Assembly (NCBI GenBank): GCA_026913215.1
Contig: JAPTYK010000001.1
Span: 124,001-188,000, forward strand
Length of the DNA: 64,000 bases
DNA from: Streptomyces diastatochromogenes
GTDB taxonomy: Bacteria > Actinomycetota > Actinomycetes > Streptomycetales > Streptomycetaceae
Direction of reading: 5' to 3'
Both the position numbers and the translations under genes were made by a program. Positions 18,810-27,991 of this stretch are shown piece after piece. The notes under the pieces are model-generated. The model searched no databases and was not told the origin of the DNA. It saw only the letters and a program-made list of their open reading frames with translations. Every line of letters starts with the position of its first letter. Within the stretch, counting starts at the first letter, position 1.

Positions 18810-18825
18810 ATACCCCCCTGGGTAT
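18810..18825. promoter_or_regulatory. CsoR/CstR-type operator 3
   Basis: ATACCCCCCTGGGTAT lies 33 nt upstream of the rhodanese start codon, between it and the persulfide dioxygenase gene. It matches operator 1 in all 16 positions in inverse orientation. It suggests a second regulated promoter within the locus. Confidence 0.75.
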
Positions 18826-18858
18826 AACGACCCGACTCGAAGTGGAATCCCGCACCCC

Positions 18859-19433
18859 ATGAGCAACACCCCGCCTCCCCTCACCCCCGCCGTGCTGCAC
18901 CGGCTCGTCCAGGAAGGGCACGCCCCCGCCTGCTCGACGTGCGCACCCCGGGCGAGTTCCGTACGGCGCACATCCCGGGCTCGTACAACGTGCCGCTCGA
19001 CACCCTCCGCGAGCACCGCGCCGAACTCCTGGCCCACCTCGACGAGGACGTCGTGCTCGTGTGCCGCTCCGGGCAGCGCGCCACCCAGGCCGAGAAGGCC
19101 CTCGCCGAGGCGGGCCTGCCGAACCTCCGCGTCCTGGAGGGCGGCATCGTCGCCTGGGAGACGGCCGGCGCGCCCGTCGAGCGGGGCCCCGAGCGGTGGG
19201 ACATGGAGCGCCAGGTCCGGCTCGTGGCCGGCTCGATCGTCCTGACCACCGGCCTCATCGGCGTGTTCGTCCCGGGCGCCCACCTGATCGGCACCGCGAT
19301 CGGCGCGGGCCTGACCTACGCGGCCCTCAGCAACTCCTGCGCCATGGGCGTCATGCTGTCCAAGCTGCCGTACAACCGCGGACCCCGCGCCGACGTCCGC
19401 ACCGTGATCGCGGAGCTGCGGAGCCCGCGGTGA
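18859..19433 (+). CDS. membrane-bound rhodanese (YgaP-like), one frameshift
   Basis: ATG 18859 begins MSNTPPPLTPAVLHRLVQEG; one C is missing near 18930 (RLLDVRTPGEF expected), after which the second frame carries the rest. The rhodanese domain has the active loop VLVCRSGQRAT. It is followed by a two-helix membrane domain of the DUF2892 type (VRLVAGSIVLTTGLIGVFVP and LIGTAIGAGLTYAALSNSCA), the architecture of E. coli YgaP. It moves sulfane sulfur at the membrane. Its stop overlaps the start of the exporter gene (GTGA). Confidence 0.85.
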
Positions 19434-20320
19434 CCGCCCTGGTCCTCGCGGCGTCCCTGCTCGTCGGCGTCACCCTCGGGGTCCTCGGGGGCGGCGGCTC
19501 GATCCTGACGGTCCCCGTCCTGGTCTACCTGGCCGGGCAGGACCCCAAGGAGGCCATCGCCACCTCCCTGTTCGTCGTCGGCGTCACCAGCCTCGCCGCC
19601 CTGGTCCCCCACGCCCGCGCCCACCGGGTCCGCTGGCGGACCGGCCTGCTCTTCGGCGGGTTCAGCATGATCGGCGCGTACGGAGGCGGGCGGCTCGCCG
19701 CCTTCATACCGGGGACGGTCCTGCTCGTCTCCTTCGCCCTGATGATGCTGGCCACCGCCGTCGCCATGCTCCGCGGGCCCCGGCCCGGCCGGGAGAAGCC
19801 GCAGCGGCTCCACGACGACCTGCCCGTCCGGCACATCGCGCTGGAGGGCCTCCTCGTCGGCGCCGTGCCGGGCCTGGTCGGCTCCGGCGGCGGTTTCCTC
19901 GTCGTCCCGGCCCTCGCCGTCCTCGGCGGGCTGCCCATGGGCATCGCCGTCGGCACCTCCCTGCTCGTCATCGCGATGAACTCCTTCGCCGGCCTCGCCG
20001 GACACCTCTCGGGCGTCGGCATCGACTGGAGCCTGGCCCTCACCGTCACCGCGGTGGCGGTCGCCGGCAGCCTCGTGGGCGGCCGGCTCGCCGGCCGCAT
20101 CCCCCAGAACACCCTGCGTACGGCATTCGGCTGGTTCGTCGTCGTCATGGGAGCCTTCGTGCTCGCCAAACAGCTCGACACCGCCGTATGGACCCATCCC
20201 GCGACCTGGGCCGCACTCGGCGCCGTCGTGGCGACCGTCCTCGCCGTCCGGCTCTGCCGGACTTCGAGACGCGCGGTATGCGGCGGCACCTCACCGACGG
20301 CTCCGACGCCGCGTCCATGA
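19430..20320 (+). CDS. TauE/SafE (TSUP) family sulfite/sulfonate exporter
   Basis: About 296 residues with eight predicted helices and the two TSUP repeats: GVTLGVLGGGGSILTVPVLV near the N-terminus and VPGLVGSGGGFLVVPALAVL in the middle, each with the glycine-rich motif. GTG 19430 overlaps the rhodanese stop. As the product of persulfide oxidation is sulfite, export of sulfite is the natural role here. The C-terminal ~25 residues after RLCRTS look unlike the family and may come from another missing base. Confidence 0.88.
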   Translation: MTALVLAASLLVGVTLGVLGGGGSILTVPVLVYLAGQDPKEAIATSLFVVGVTSLAALVPHARAHRVRWRTGLLFGGFSMIGAYGGGRLAAFIPGTVLLVSFALMMLATAVAMLRGPRPGREKPQRLHDDLPVRHIALEGLLVGAVPGLVGSGGGFLVVPALAVLGGLPMGIAVGTSLLVIAMNSFAGLAGHLSGVGIDWSLALTVTAVAVAGSLVGGRLAGRIPQNTLRTAFGWFVVVMGAFVLAKQLDTAVWTHPATWAALGAVVATVLAVRLCRTSRRAVCGGTSPTAPTPRP

Positions 20321-20347
20321 CGCGGGAGGAGCGGCGGAACCGCGTCG

Positions 20348-20371
20348 GAGGAGCGGCGGAAGCCGCTCCTC
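20348..20371. terminator. two-way terminator hairpin
   Basis: GAGGAGCGGC and its complement with a GGAA tetraloop lie between the convergent TSUP and DUF4232 genes, 27 nt after the first stop and 6 nt after the second. It can end both transcripts. Confidence 0.8.
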
Positions 20372-20377
20372 ACCCGG

Positions 20378-21055
20378 TTACAGGCTCAGCGCGTCCTCGG
20401 CGTTGCCCATCCAGGCGGTGACGGAGTTGTCGGCGGAGACGTTCAGGCCGGGCGTGGTGGCCTTGAGCGGCGTCTGCTTGAGGTCCGACTCGGTGTCCAT
20501 GGTCAGGGCGATCGAGGAGACCGTCTTGGTCTTGGCGCTCTTGGGGTCGCCCATGAGTCCGGCGTAGGCGGATGCGCCCGGCGCGAGCCGGATGGCCTCC
20601 TCGATGCCGGGGGCGGTGCCGCGGGCCGTCGCCTGACCTTCGAGGGCGCCGAAGGTCACGACGGGGTGGCCGAGGACGCGGCACGGCTTGCCGGTCTTGT
20701 TGGTGATCTTCAGCAGGTAGCTGCTGGTCGTGGGCTCGGCCAGGGTCGCGGTGAACTTCAGGTCGTAGGTGCTGCAGGGGAAGACGTCGTAGTCCGGGTC
20801 GGCCGGCGGAGCGGAGGACGGCTTCGCGGACGGCTCGGCGGGCGTCGTCGGCTTGGCGGATGCCGAGGGCTCGGCCGGCTTCGACGGCTCGGCGGACTTC
20901 GACGGAGCGGCCGGCGTGGAGGGGGCGGTGGCGGGAGGAGTCGTGGCCGGGACGTCGGTGCCGCCGGCGGCTCCGTCCTCGGAGGGCCCGCAGGCGGTCA
21001 GGGCCAGGGCGGACACGGCGACGAGGACGACGGCTGCTCTGCGAACGGTGCTCAT
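20378..21055 (-). CDS. DUF4232 lipoprotein
   Basis: ATG 21055 starts a lipoprotein signal with lipobox LALTAC (Cys22). A long Pro/Ser/Ala/Lys-rich spacer with repeats of the PSKSAEPSKPAEPS kind (residues ~40-85) leads to the globular domain: FPCSTYDLKFTATLAEPTTS, YLLKITNKTGKPCRVLGHPV, LAPGASAYAGLM. This is the DUF4232 domain of actinobacterial cell-surface lipoproteins, with one likely disulfide (FPCST, KPCRV). Function unknown. Longer upstream frames are not supported. Intact frame. Confidence 0.88.
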   Translation of the reverse strand: MSTVRRAAVVLVAVSALALTACGPSEDGAAGGTDVPATTPPATAPSTPAAPSKSAEPSKPAEPSASAKPTTPAEPSAKPSSAPPADPDYDVFPCSTYDLKFTATLAEPTTSSYLLKITNKTGKPCRVLGHPVVTFGALEGQATARGTAPGIEEAIRLAPGASAYAGLMGDPKSAKTKTVSSIALTMDTESDLKQTPLKATTPGLNVSADNSVTAWMGNAEDALSL

Positions 21056-21440
21056 GGTGGTACTCCCCCGAATGGCAGCGCACGATCCGCGCTGTGGTGA
21101 ACACCAGCTTCGCGCGCGTGCTTCACGGTTCTGTGACGGTGTCTTGCCGAAATCACCACGGTCCACCGTCCGCACGGCCCGTACGAAGAAGGCGCCGCGC
21201 GACCACGTCGAGGCCGGGGCGACGGACGAGCGCCCGGGGGCCGCGCCCCTTGGCCCCGCTCCTCCTCCCGTGACCCGATGGGAGCAAAGTGCGCTGGTCA
21301 CTGCGCCGGGCGCACCTCATCAGGAGGGTAGAACGTCGTGCGCTCGCTGGATGAAGTGAATCCGGGTGGGTGCGTGTTGGTCTGTTTATGTCACCGGGCA
21401 CCTTCCCTTCAGCGGTTCTCACCGTTGAGAGGGACACGTA
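21056..21440 (+). promoter_or_regulatory. leader region of the lanthipeptide operon
   Basis: No certain gene is present in this 385-bp gap. A 6-bp inverted repeat GTGCGC/GCGCAC lies at 21289-21294 and 21310-21315. An AGGAGGG sequence (21322-21328) precedes a GTG at 21338 that opens a frame with a rare TTA codon and runs out of frame across the lanL start. The RBS of lanL (AGAGGGA) is at 21428-21434. I cannot fix a promoter. Confidence 0.3.
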
Positions 21441-24136
21441 ATGACGAGCCACGCTACCGAAGTCGATTTGGAAGGCCTTCTCCGCGAGGCGCTGCACGCC
21501 ACGGGCACGGGTGCGCGCTGGGTGGTCGAGGCGGACGAGATGTGGTGCCGGGTCGCGCCCCGGTCCGGGACGCGACGTGCGCAGGGGTGGAAGCTGCACC
21601 TGTCGGCCACGGCCGCTTCGGCGCCCGCCGTCCTCGCCAAGGCCCTGGGCGTGCTGCTGCGGGGAAGTCGGGATTCAAGTTCGCCCGGTCGCTGGAGCAG
21701 GTGGGCACGCTCAACTCCCGTGCGACGCCCCGGGGGAGCTCGGGCAAGTTCATCACGGTCTACCCGTGTTCCGACGCCGAGGCGGCCGAGCTCGCCCGGG
21801 AGCTGCACGCGGTCACGGCGGGTCTCACCGGGCCCCGGGTCCTGTCCGACCAGCCCTACGCCGTGGGCAGCCTGGTGCACTACCGCTACGGGGCGTTCGT
21901 CGGCCGGCGGCGCCTGTCGGACGACGGCCTGCTGGTGTGGTTCATCGAGGACCCGGACGGCAATCCGGTCGAGGACAAGCGCACCGGCCAGTACTCCCCG
22001 CCGCCCTGGGCCGTCTGTCCGTTCCCCGCCACGGTACCGGTGACGCCCCGTGGCGGGGACGCGAAGAAGGGTCCGGTGGTGCTCGGCGGCCGTTTCGCGG
22101 TGCGGGAGGCGATCCGGCAGACGAACAAGGGCGGTGTGTACCGGGGCAGCGACGTCCGTACGGGTGCGGGCGTGGTGATCAAGGAGGCGCGGCCGCACGT
22201 GGAGGGCGATGCCTCCGGCGGCGACGTCCGGGACTGGCTGCGGGCCGAGGCCAGGACGCTGGAGAAGCTCACGGGCACGGGGCTGGCCCCGGAAGCGGTG
22301 GCGCTGTTCGAGCACGGCGGGCACCTGTTCCTGGCCCAGGACGAGGTGCCGGGCGTGACCTTGCGCACCTGGGTGGCCGAGCACTTCCGCGACGTGGGAG
22401 GCGAGCGCTACCGCGCCGACGCGATGGCGCAGGTCGCACGCCTGGTGGACCTGGTGGCGGCGGCGCACGCCCGCGCCTGGTCCTGCGGGACTTCACCCGG
22501 GCAATGTCATGGTCCGGCCGGACGGTGAACTGCGCCTGATCGATCTGGAGCTCGCCGTCCTGGAGGACGAGGCCGCGCTGCCGACCCGCGTGGGGACGCC
22601 CGGTTTCAGCGCCCCCGAGCGTCTGGCCGACGCGCCCGTCCGGCCGACGGCCGACTACTACAGCCTCGGCGCCACCGCCTGCTTCGTCCTGGCCGGCAAG
22701 GTGCCGAACCTGCTGCCCGAGGAGCCTGCCGACAGGCCGGCCGAGCAGCGGCTCGCCGCATGGCTCGCGGCCTGTACCGGGCCGCTCCGGCTCCCGGAGG
22801 GCGTGGTGGCCATGCTCCTCGGGCTGATGCGGGACGATCCCGCCGAGCGGTGGGATCCGTCCAGGGCCCGTGAGGCCCTGCGGAAGGCGGCCCCGGAGAC
22901 GCGGCCCCAGGGCGTGACCGCGACGGCCGTACGGCCGGAGGCCCGCGCCGACGGCGGACCGGTGCGGGACACCGGGGTGCTGGACGACGTGGTGGCCGGG
23001 CTCGTGGACCACCTCGTCGACTCGATCACGCCGGAGGACGACCGGCGGCTGTGGCCCGTGTCGACCCTGGCCGGGGAGAGCGATCCCTGCACGGTGCAGC
23101 AGGGCGCGGCCGGTGTGCTGGCCGTGCTGTCGCGGTACTTCGAGCTCACGGGCGACCCGCGCCTGCCCGGTCTGATCTCCACCGCCGGGCGGTGGATCGC
23201 GGAACGCGCCGACCTCCGCTCCCCCGCCCCGGCCTGCACTTCGGCGGCAGCGGGACCGCCTGGGCGCTGTACGACGCGGGACGCGCCGTCGACGACCGCC
23301 GGCTCATCGACCACGCGCTGGCTCTCGCGCTGGCCCCGCAGCAGGTCACGGCCCATCACGACATCACCCACGGCACCGCGGGCAGCGGTCTCGCCGCCCT
23401 CCACCTGTGGCAGCGCACCGGGGACACCCGCTTCGCCGAACTGGCCGTCGACGCCGCCGCGCGGCTGACCGCCGCCGTCAGACGCGGGCCCGGCGGAATG
23501 GGCTGGCCGGTCCCCGCCGAAGCCGACGCGGAGGACGGCGGCAAACGCTACCTGGGCTTCGCCCACGGGACGGCCGGCATCGGTTCCTTCCTCCTCGCCG
23601 CCTCGGACCTCTCGCGGCAGCCCGAGCACAGGGAACTGGCCCTGGAGGCCGGCGAGCAGCTGGTGGCCGCGGCCGTGCGCATCGGCGAGGCGGCCCAGTG
23701 GCCCTCCCAGACCGGGGACGTGCCCACGGCACCGTACTGGTGCCACGGCTCGGCGGGCATCGGCACGTTCCTCGTCCGGCTGTGGCAGGCCACCGGGGAC
23801 GACAGGTTCGGCGACCTCGCCCGCCGCGGTACGCACGCCGTCGCGGAGCGCGCCTCGCGCGCCTCGCTCAGCCAGTGCCACGGGCTGGCGGGCAACGGGG
23901 ACTTCCTCCTCGACGTGGCCGAAGCCACCGGGGACCCCGCGCACCGGGCGATGGCCGAGGAACTGGCCGGGCTCGTCCTGGCCGAACGGACCCACCGCCA
24001 CGACCAGGTGGTCTTCCCCAACGAGTACGGGGACGTCTCGACCAGCTGGAGCGACGGGTCCGCGGGGATCCTCGCGTTCCTGCTCCGGATCCGTCACACC
24101 GCTCCACGGCACTGGATGGTCCAGCAGTCGCGTTGA
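21441..24136 (+). CDS. lanL: class IV lanthipeptide synthetase LanL, frameshifted about four times
   Basis: The three LanL domains occur in order. The N-terminal lyase-like domain (WVVEADEMWCRVAP, SSGKFITVYPCSDAEA, VLSDQPYAVGSLVHYRYGAF) removes phosphate. The kinase domain (GRFAVREAIRQTNKGGVYRG, VVIKEARPHV, then LVLRDFTPGNVMV and LIDLELAVLE after repair) phosphorylates Ser/Thr. The LanC-like cyclase has the zinc ligands WCHGSAGIG and QCHGLAGNG, which separate class IV from class III. Shifts lie near 21660, 22478-22498 (two missing bases) and 23225. About 900 residues after repair. It converts the LanA peptide to a lanthionine-bridged product in the cytoplasm. Confidence 0.9.
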
Positions 24137-24225
24137 GCGCCACAGACTCCGGCCCCGGACGGACCGGATGCCGGGTCGAGCGGCAGAACAGCGCTGCCGC
24201 CGCCTCACAGAAGAAGGAGAAGACC

Positions 24226-24381
24226 ATGGAGAACCAGGACCTCGAACTGCTGGCCCGCCTCCACGCCCTCCCGGAGACCGACCCGGTCGGTGCCGACGGT
24301 GCGCCGTTCGCGGCGACGTGCGAGTGCGTCGGCCTGCTGACGCTCCTCAACACCGTCTGCATCGGCATCAGCTGCGCGTAG
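24226..24381 (+). CDS. lanA: class IV lanthipeptide precursor (venezuelin-like)
   Basis: The 51-residue peptide starts at ATG 24226, 6 nt after a purine-rich AAGAAGGAGA site. The leader MENQDLELLARLHALPETDP has the amphipathic LELLARLHAL helix needed for LanL recognition. The core follows GADGAPFAA and contains Thr31, Cys32, Cys34, Thr39, Thr43, Cys45, Ser49 and Cys50, so four Ser/Thr and four Cys allow four rings. Segments TCECVGLLTLL and NTVCIGISCA match, from memory, the core of venezuelin and its relatives. A strong stem-loop follows the stop codon. Confidence 0.92.
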   Translation: MENQDLELLARLHALPETDPVGADGAPFAATCECVGLLTLLNTVCIGISCA

Positions 24382-24395
24382 GACAGTCGGCACCA

Positions 24396-24432
24396 ACCGG
24401 CCGGCGGCTGTCCCGGGCAGCCGCCGGCCGGT
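24396..24432 (+). terminator. 15-bp stem-loop between lanA and the exporter genes
   Basis: Perfect 15-bp arms (24396-24410, 24418-24432) with a 7-nt TCCCGGG loop lie 15 nt after the lanA stop and 32 nt before the ATPase gene. It can act as a partial terminator or 3-prime stabiliser, giving more precursor than exporter message. Confidence 0.75.
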
Positions 24433-24463
24433 ACGTCGAACCCGTAGACGAGGACCGGACCCC

Positions 24464-25565
24464 ATGCAGCGACAGACCGGCGACGACGAGCTCGCCACAG
24501 CGGCCCTCACGGCGGCCGCGCCCGCGAGCCCGTACGGCACGCCTCCCCCTTCCGAACCCGTGTACGCCATCAGCACGCGCAGTCTGGTCAAGAGCTACCC
24601 GGGGCCGGAGGGCACCGTCACCCATGCCGTGCGCGGCCTGGACCTGGACGTGCGCCGGGGCGAGACCTTCGCCTTCCTCGGCCCCAACGGCGCGGGGAAG
24701 TCCACCACGATCGCCATGCTGTGCTCCCTGGCCCGCCCCACCTCCGGTCGCGCCGTCGTGGCCGGGGCGGACGTCCTCACCCAGCCCCACGAGGTGCGGC
24801 GCCGGGTCGGCATGCTCTTCCAGCACAGCGCCGTGGACCCGGACCTGACGGCCGAGCAGAACCTCCGCATCCACGCCCGTCTCTACGGCCTCTCCCGCGC
24901 CCACGCCCGCCGGCGTACCGCCGAGGTGCTCGAGACGGCCGGGCTCACCGACCGGCGCCGCTCCCCCGTACGCACCCTGTCGGGAGGCATGCGGCGGCGC
25001 CTGGAGATCTCCCGCCAACTGCTGCACGCACCCGGTGTGCTGTTCCTGGACGAGCCGACCACCGGACTGGACCCCCATGCCCGCGCCCAGGTCTGGGAGC
25101 ACCTGCGGGCGCTGCGGGAACTGCACGGCAGCACCCTCTTCGTCACCACGCACTACCTGGAGGAGGCGGAGAACTGCGACCGTCTCGCCATCATCGACCG
25201 CGGTCGGCTGGTCGCGCAGGGCACGCCCGTGGAGCTGAAGGCCGCGATCGGGGACGACCGGGTCGTCCTGCGCACCGGCGACGACGAGGCGGCGCGGCGG
25301 GTCGTGCGCCGGATCGCGCCGCCCGACCGTGCCGTCACCGTCGACGCGGACGGGGTCTGTCTGCGGCTTCCGGGCGGCAGCTCCTGGATCCCCGGCTGTG
25401 CGCGGCCCTGGAGGCACGCGGCCTCGCGGTGCACGCCGCGTCCGCGACCCGCCCACGCTCGACGACGTCTTCTTCCACCACACCGGCCGCAGCCTGGGCG
25501 TCGCGCAGCCCGGCCGGGCGCCCTCCGCCTCGACGGCGGCGACGGAAGCCGGTGCCGGCCGATGA
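24464..25565 (+). CDS. ABC exporter ATP-binding protein of the lanthipeptide cluster, two frameshifts
   Basis: A DrrA-type nucleotide-binding protein: Walker A GPNGAGKST, Q-loop MLFQHSAVDP, signature LSGGMRRRLEI, Walker B VLFLDEPTTGLD and the switch VTTHYLEEAE. Near 25375 and 25435 the frame shifts twice; the last frame gives DPPTLDDVFFHHTGRSLG, the usual DrrA C-terminal motif, and ends at 25565. After repair the length is ~366 residues. It overlaps the permease start by ATGA. With the permease it most likely exports the lanthipeptide and gives self-protection. Confidence 0.88.
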
Positions 25566-26416
25566 CGACCTTCACCTGGAAGTCGGCGGAGACGCCGTAC
25601 GGCGAGCGGACCACCCGGCTGCGGCACGAACTGCGCGCGGTCCACGCCCTGATCCACCGTGATCTGCTGCGTCTGTCCGGTCAGCGCGCCCACACGGCGC
25701 TGATGCTGCTCCACCCCGTGCTCTACCTCTTCATCCTCGGGGGCGGGCTGGCCGCCCTCATCCCCCAGTCCTCCCTGGGCGTCGGCTATCAGACGTACCT
25801 CTTCCCCGGCATGCTGATGATGACGGTGCAGACGCCCGCCATCATGGTCGGCATCCGTCTGATCACGGACCGGCAGAGCGGCTATCTGCGGGAGCTCCTG
25901 ATGGCGCCGGTCCACCGGTCCACCCTGCTCCTGGGCAGTTGTGCCGGCGGCACCCTGACCGCCACCGTGCAGGGCGCCGTGCTGCTCAGCCTGGCCGGAG
26001 TCGTGGGCCTGCCCTACGACCCGGTCCTCCTGGTGCTGCTTCTCGCCGGGATGGTCCTGGCCTCGTTCACCATCACGGCCCTGGCCCTGGCCCTGGCGGT
26101 CGGGCTGCGCAGGGCCGAGACGTTCCACACGCTGCTCGGTCTGGTGATGATGCCGCTGCTGTTCCTCTCCGGCGGTTTCTTCCCCCTCACGGCCCTGCCC
26201 GGCTGGGCCCGTGCGCTGTCCGACGTCAACCCCCTCGCGTACGCGGTGGACCTCCTCCGCCGCACCATCACCCTCCGGGTCCCGGACCAGGCGGCGGCCG
26301 CGGGCATCGAATGGGCCGGCCAGCCACCGCCCCTCCTCCTTGAGGCCGCCGTCCTCCTGGTAGGCGGCGCGCTCGCCCTGCTCTGGGCGACGCGTCGCTT
26401 CAACCGTCCGGAATGA
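25562..26416 (+). CDS. ABC-2 type permease of the lanthipeptide exporter
   Basis: 284 residues from ATG 25562, six predicted helices in the ABC-2 pattern: HTALMLLHPVLYLFILGGGL, LFPGMLMMTVQTPAIMVGI, the DRQSGYLRELLMAPVHRSTL coupling helix, LLVLLLAGMVLASFTITALA, and MMPLLFLSGGFFPLTALPGW before the last helix. This matches DrrB-type permeases. It is translationally coupled to the ATPase. Intact frame. No LanP-type protease gene is nearby, so leader removal probably uses a protease encoded elsewhere. Confidence 0.88.
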   Translation: MTTFTWKSAETPYGERTTRLRHELRAVHALIHRDLLRLSGQRAHTALMLLHPVLYLFILGGGLAALIPQSSLGVGYQTYLFPGMLMMTVQTPAIMVGIRLITDRQSGYLRELLMAPVHRSTLLLGSCAGGTLTATVQGAVLLSLAGVVGLPYDPVLLVLLLAGMVLASFTITALALALAVGLRRAETFHTLLGLVMMPLLFLSGGFFPLTALPGWARALSDVNPLAYAVDLLRRTITLRVPDQAAAAGIEWAGQPPPLLLEAAVLLVGGALALLWATRRFNRPE

Positions 26417-26488
26417 CGGCGGTGGTGCGTACGGGCAGCGGCGAAAACGGGGTGCCTCCAGGCGAGTCCGTCGGGTACCGTGCGGATC

Positions 26489-26554
26489 ATGTCGAGTCCT
26501 GAGTCGGACAAGGTGGGGGCTTTCGGTCACGCCGTCAGCCCCCTGAACCACTGA
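26489..26554 (+). CDS. possible 21-residue leader peptide of the efflux gene
   Basis: ATG 26489 opens MSSPESDKVGAFGHAVSPLN plus His before TGA at 26552. A TACCGT -10-like box ends 8 nt before the ATG, so the message could be leaderless. Drug-efflux genes of the CmlA/Cmx type are known for induction by ribosome stalling on a short leader that begins in a similar way (from memory MSTSKNADK). Position 138 nt ahead of the Cmx-like gene fits this. Codon bias gives no further proof. Confidence 0.4.
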   Translation: MSSPESDKVGAFGHAVSPLNH

Positions 26555-26691
26555 ACTGCGGAACTGCCGAACCACCGGGTTCGTAGTCCTGCCGTCCCGC
26601 CGCGCGCAGCGGCCGGACGAGTGCGCCTTTGGGTGCTGACCGCGGTGACGAGATGGCCTTCTCGTTCTTCTCCTCACCCCGGAGCCACTCG

Positions 26692-27869
26692 ATGCCCCTC
26701 CCTCTGCTTCTGCTCGCCGTGGCGGTCTTCGCCATGGGCACCTCGGAATTCATGCTCGCCGGCCTCCTGCCGGACATCTCCTCGGACCTCGGCGTGACCG
26801 TCGGCACGGCGGCCGCGCTCACCTCGGCGTTCGCGGTCGGAATGACCGTCGGCGCTCCGCTCATGGCCGCGCTCGCCCGCACCTGGCCCGTGCGGTCCAG
26901 CCTGCTGGGGTTCGTCCTCCTGTTCGTGACAGCGCACGTCATGGGCGCTGTCACCTCGGACTTCCGGTCCTGCTCGTGTCCCGGACGGTCGCGGCACTCG
27001 CGTACGCGGGATTCCTCGCCGTGGCCCTCACGACCGCCACCTCGCTGGTGCCGCCCGACAAGAAGGGGCGTGCGCTCGCCGTGCTGTTGTCGGGCACCAC
27101 GGTGGCCACGATCGCCGGGGTCCCCGCGGGCTCGGTGCTCGGCACGCTGCTCGGCTGGCGGGCCGCTTTCTGGGCCGTCGCCGTGCTCTGTCTGCCCGCG
27201 GCGATCGGCATCGTCGGAGCGATCCCGGCGCGTCGGGTCCAGCGGGACGTGCCCGAGGCTCCGGCCTTGCGATCGGAGCTCGCGCAGCTCAGGAAGCCGC
27301 GGTTGCTCCTGGCCATGCTGCTCGGCGCCCTCGTCAACGCGGCGACCTTCGCCGGCTTCACCTTCCTCGCCCCCGTCGTGACCGACACCGCCGGCCTGGG
27401 AGAGCTGTGGATCTCCGTGGCCCTGGTGCTCTTCGGCGCCGGTTCCTTCGCCGGGGTCACCGTCGCCGGCCGGTTGTCCGACCGGCATCCCGGGCGGGTC
27501 GTCGCGGTCGGAGGTCCGCTGCTGCTCATCGGCTGGCCGGCCCTGGCCCTCCTGGCGGACAGCCCCGTCCCCCTGTTCGCCCTGGTGTTCGTCCAGGGCG
27601 CCCTGTCCTTCGCGCTGGGGAGCACGCTGATCACCCGCGTCCTCTACGAGGCGGCCGGCGCCCCCACCATGGCCGGCTCCTACGCGACCGCCGCGCTCAA
27701 CCTGGGCGCCACGGTCGGTCCCCTCATCGCCGCGACCGCCCTCGGCACGGGCATCGGGTCCCTGGCGCCCCTGTGGACGAGCGGGGCCCTCGTCATGACC
27801 GCCCTGCTCGTCGCCGTACCGATGCGCGGTGCGATCACCACCGTTCGGAGCGGCGAGCAACTCCCCTGA
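26692..27869 (+). CDS. Cmx/CmrA-type MFS drug efflux protein, one frameshift
   Basis: ATG 26692 has GGAG 7 nt upstream and begins MPLPLLLLAVAVFAMGTSEF, the hallmark of the chloramphenicol efflux branch (Cmx, CmrA) of the DHA1 MFS proteins; MLAGLLPDISSDLGV follows. One C is missing near 26963 (DFPVLLVSRTVAALAYAG expected). Motif C-like GTTVATIAGVPAGSVLGTLL lies in helix 5. Twelve helices, ~392 residues. Likely exports chloramphenicol-like drugs; the exact drug is not shown. The longer frame from 26629 lacks RBS. Confidence 0.85.
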
Positions 27870-27919
27870 CGCGCCGTCATGACCTCGTACGACGGCACGA
27901 CCGGCTGCGGCGTCACGAC

Positions 27920-27991
27920 GTAGTACGGCGTCATGGCTGGTACGGCGTCACTGCCTGGTACGGCGTCACTGCCTGGTACGGCGTCACGGCC
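27920..27991. repeat. 18-bp tandem repeat at the end of the TetR gene
   Basis: Four head-to-tail copies of an 18-bp unit (TGGTACGGCGTCACTGCC) run from 27920 to 27991. The middle two are identical, the outer ones changed at a few bases. The last copy contains the TetR stop codon on the minus strand. Confidence 0.85.
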
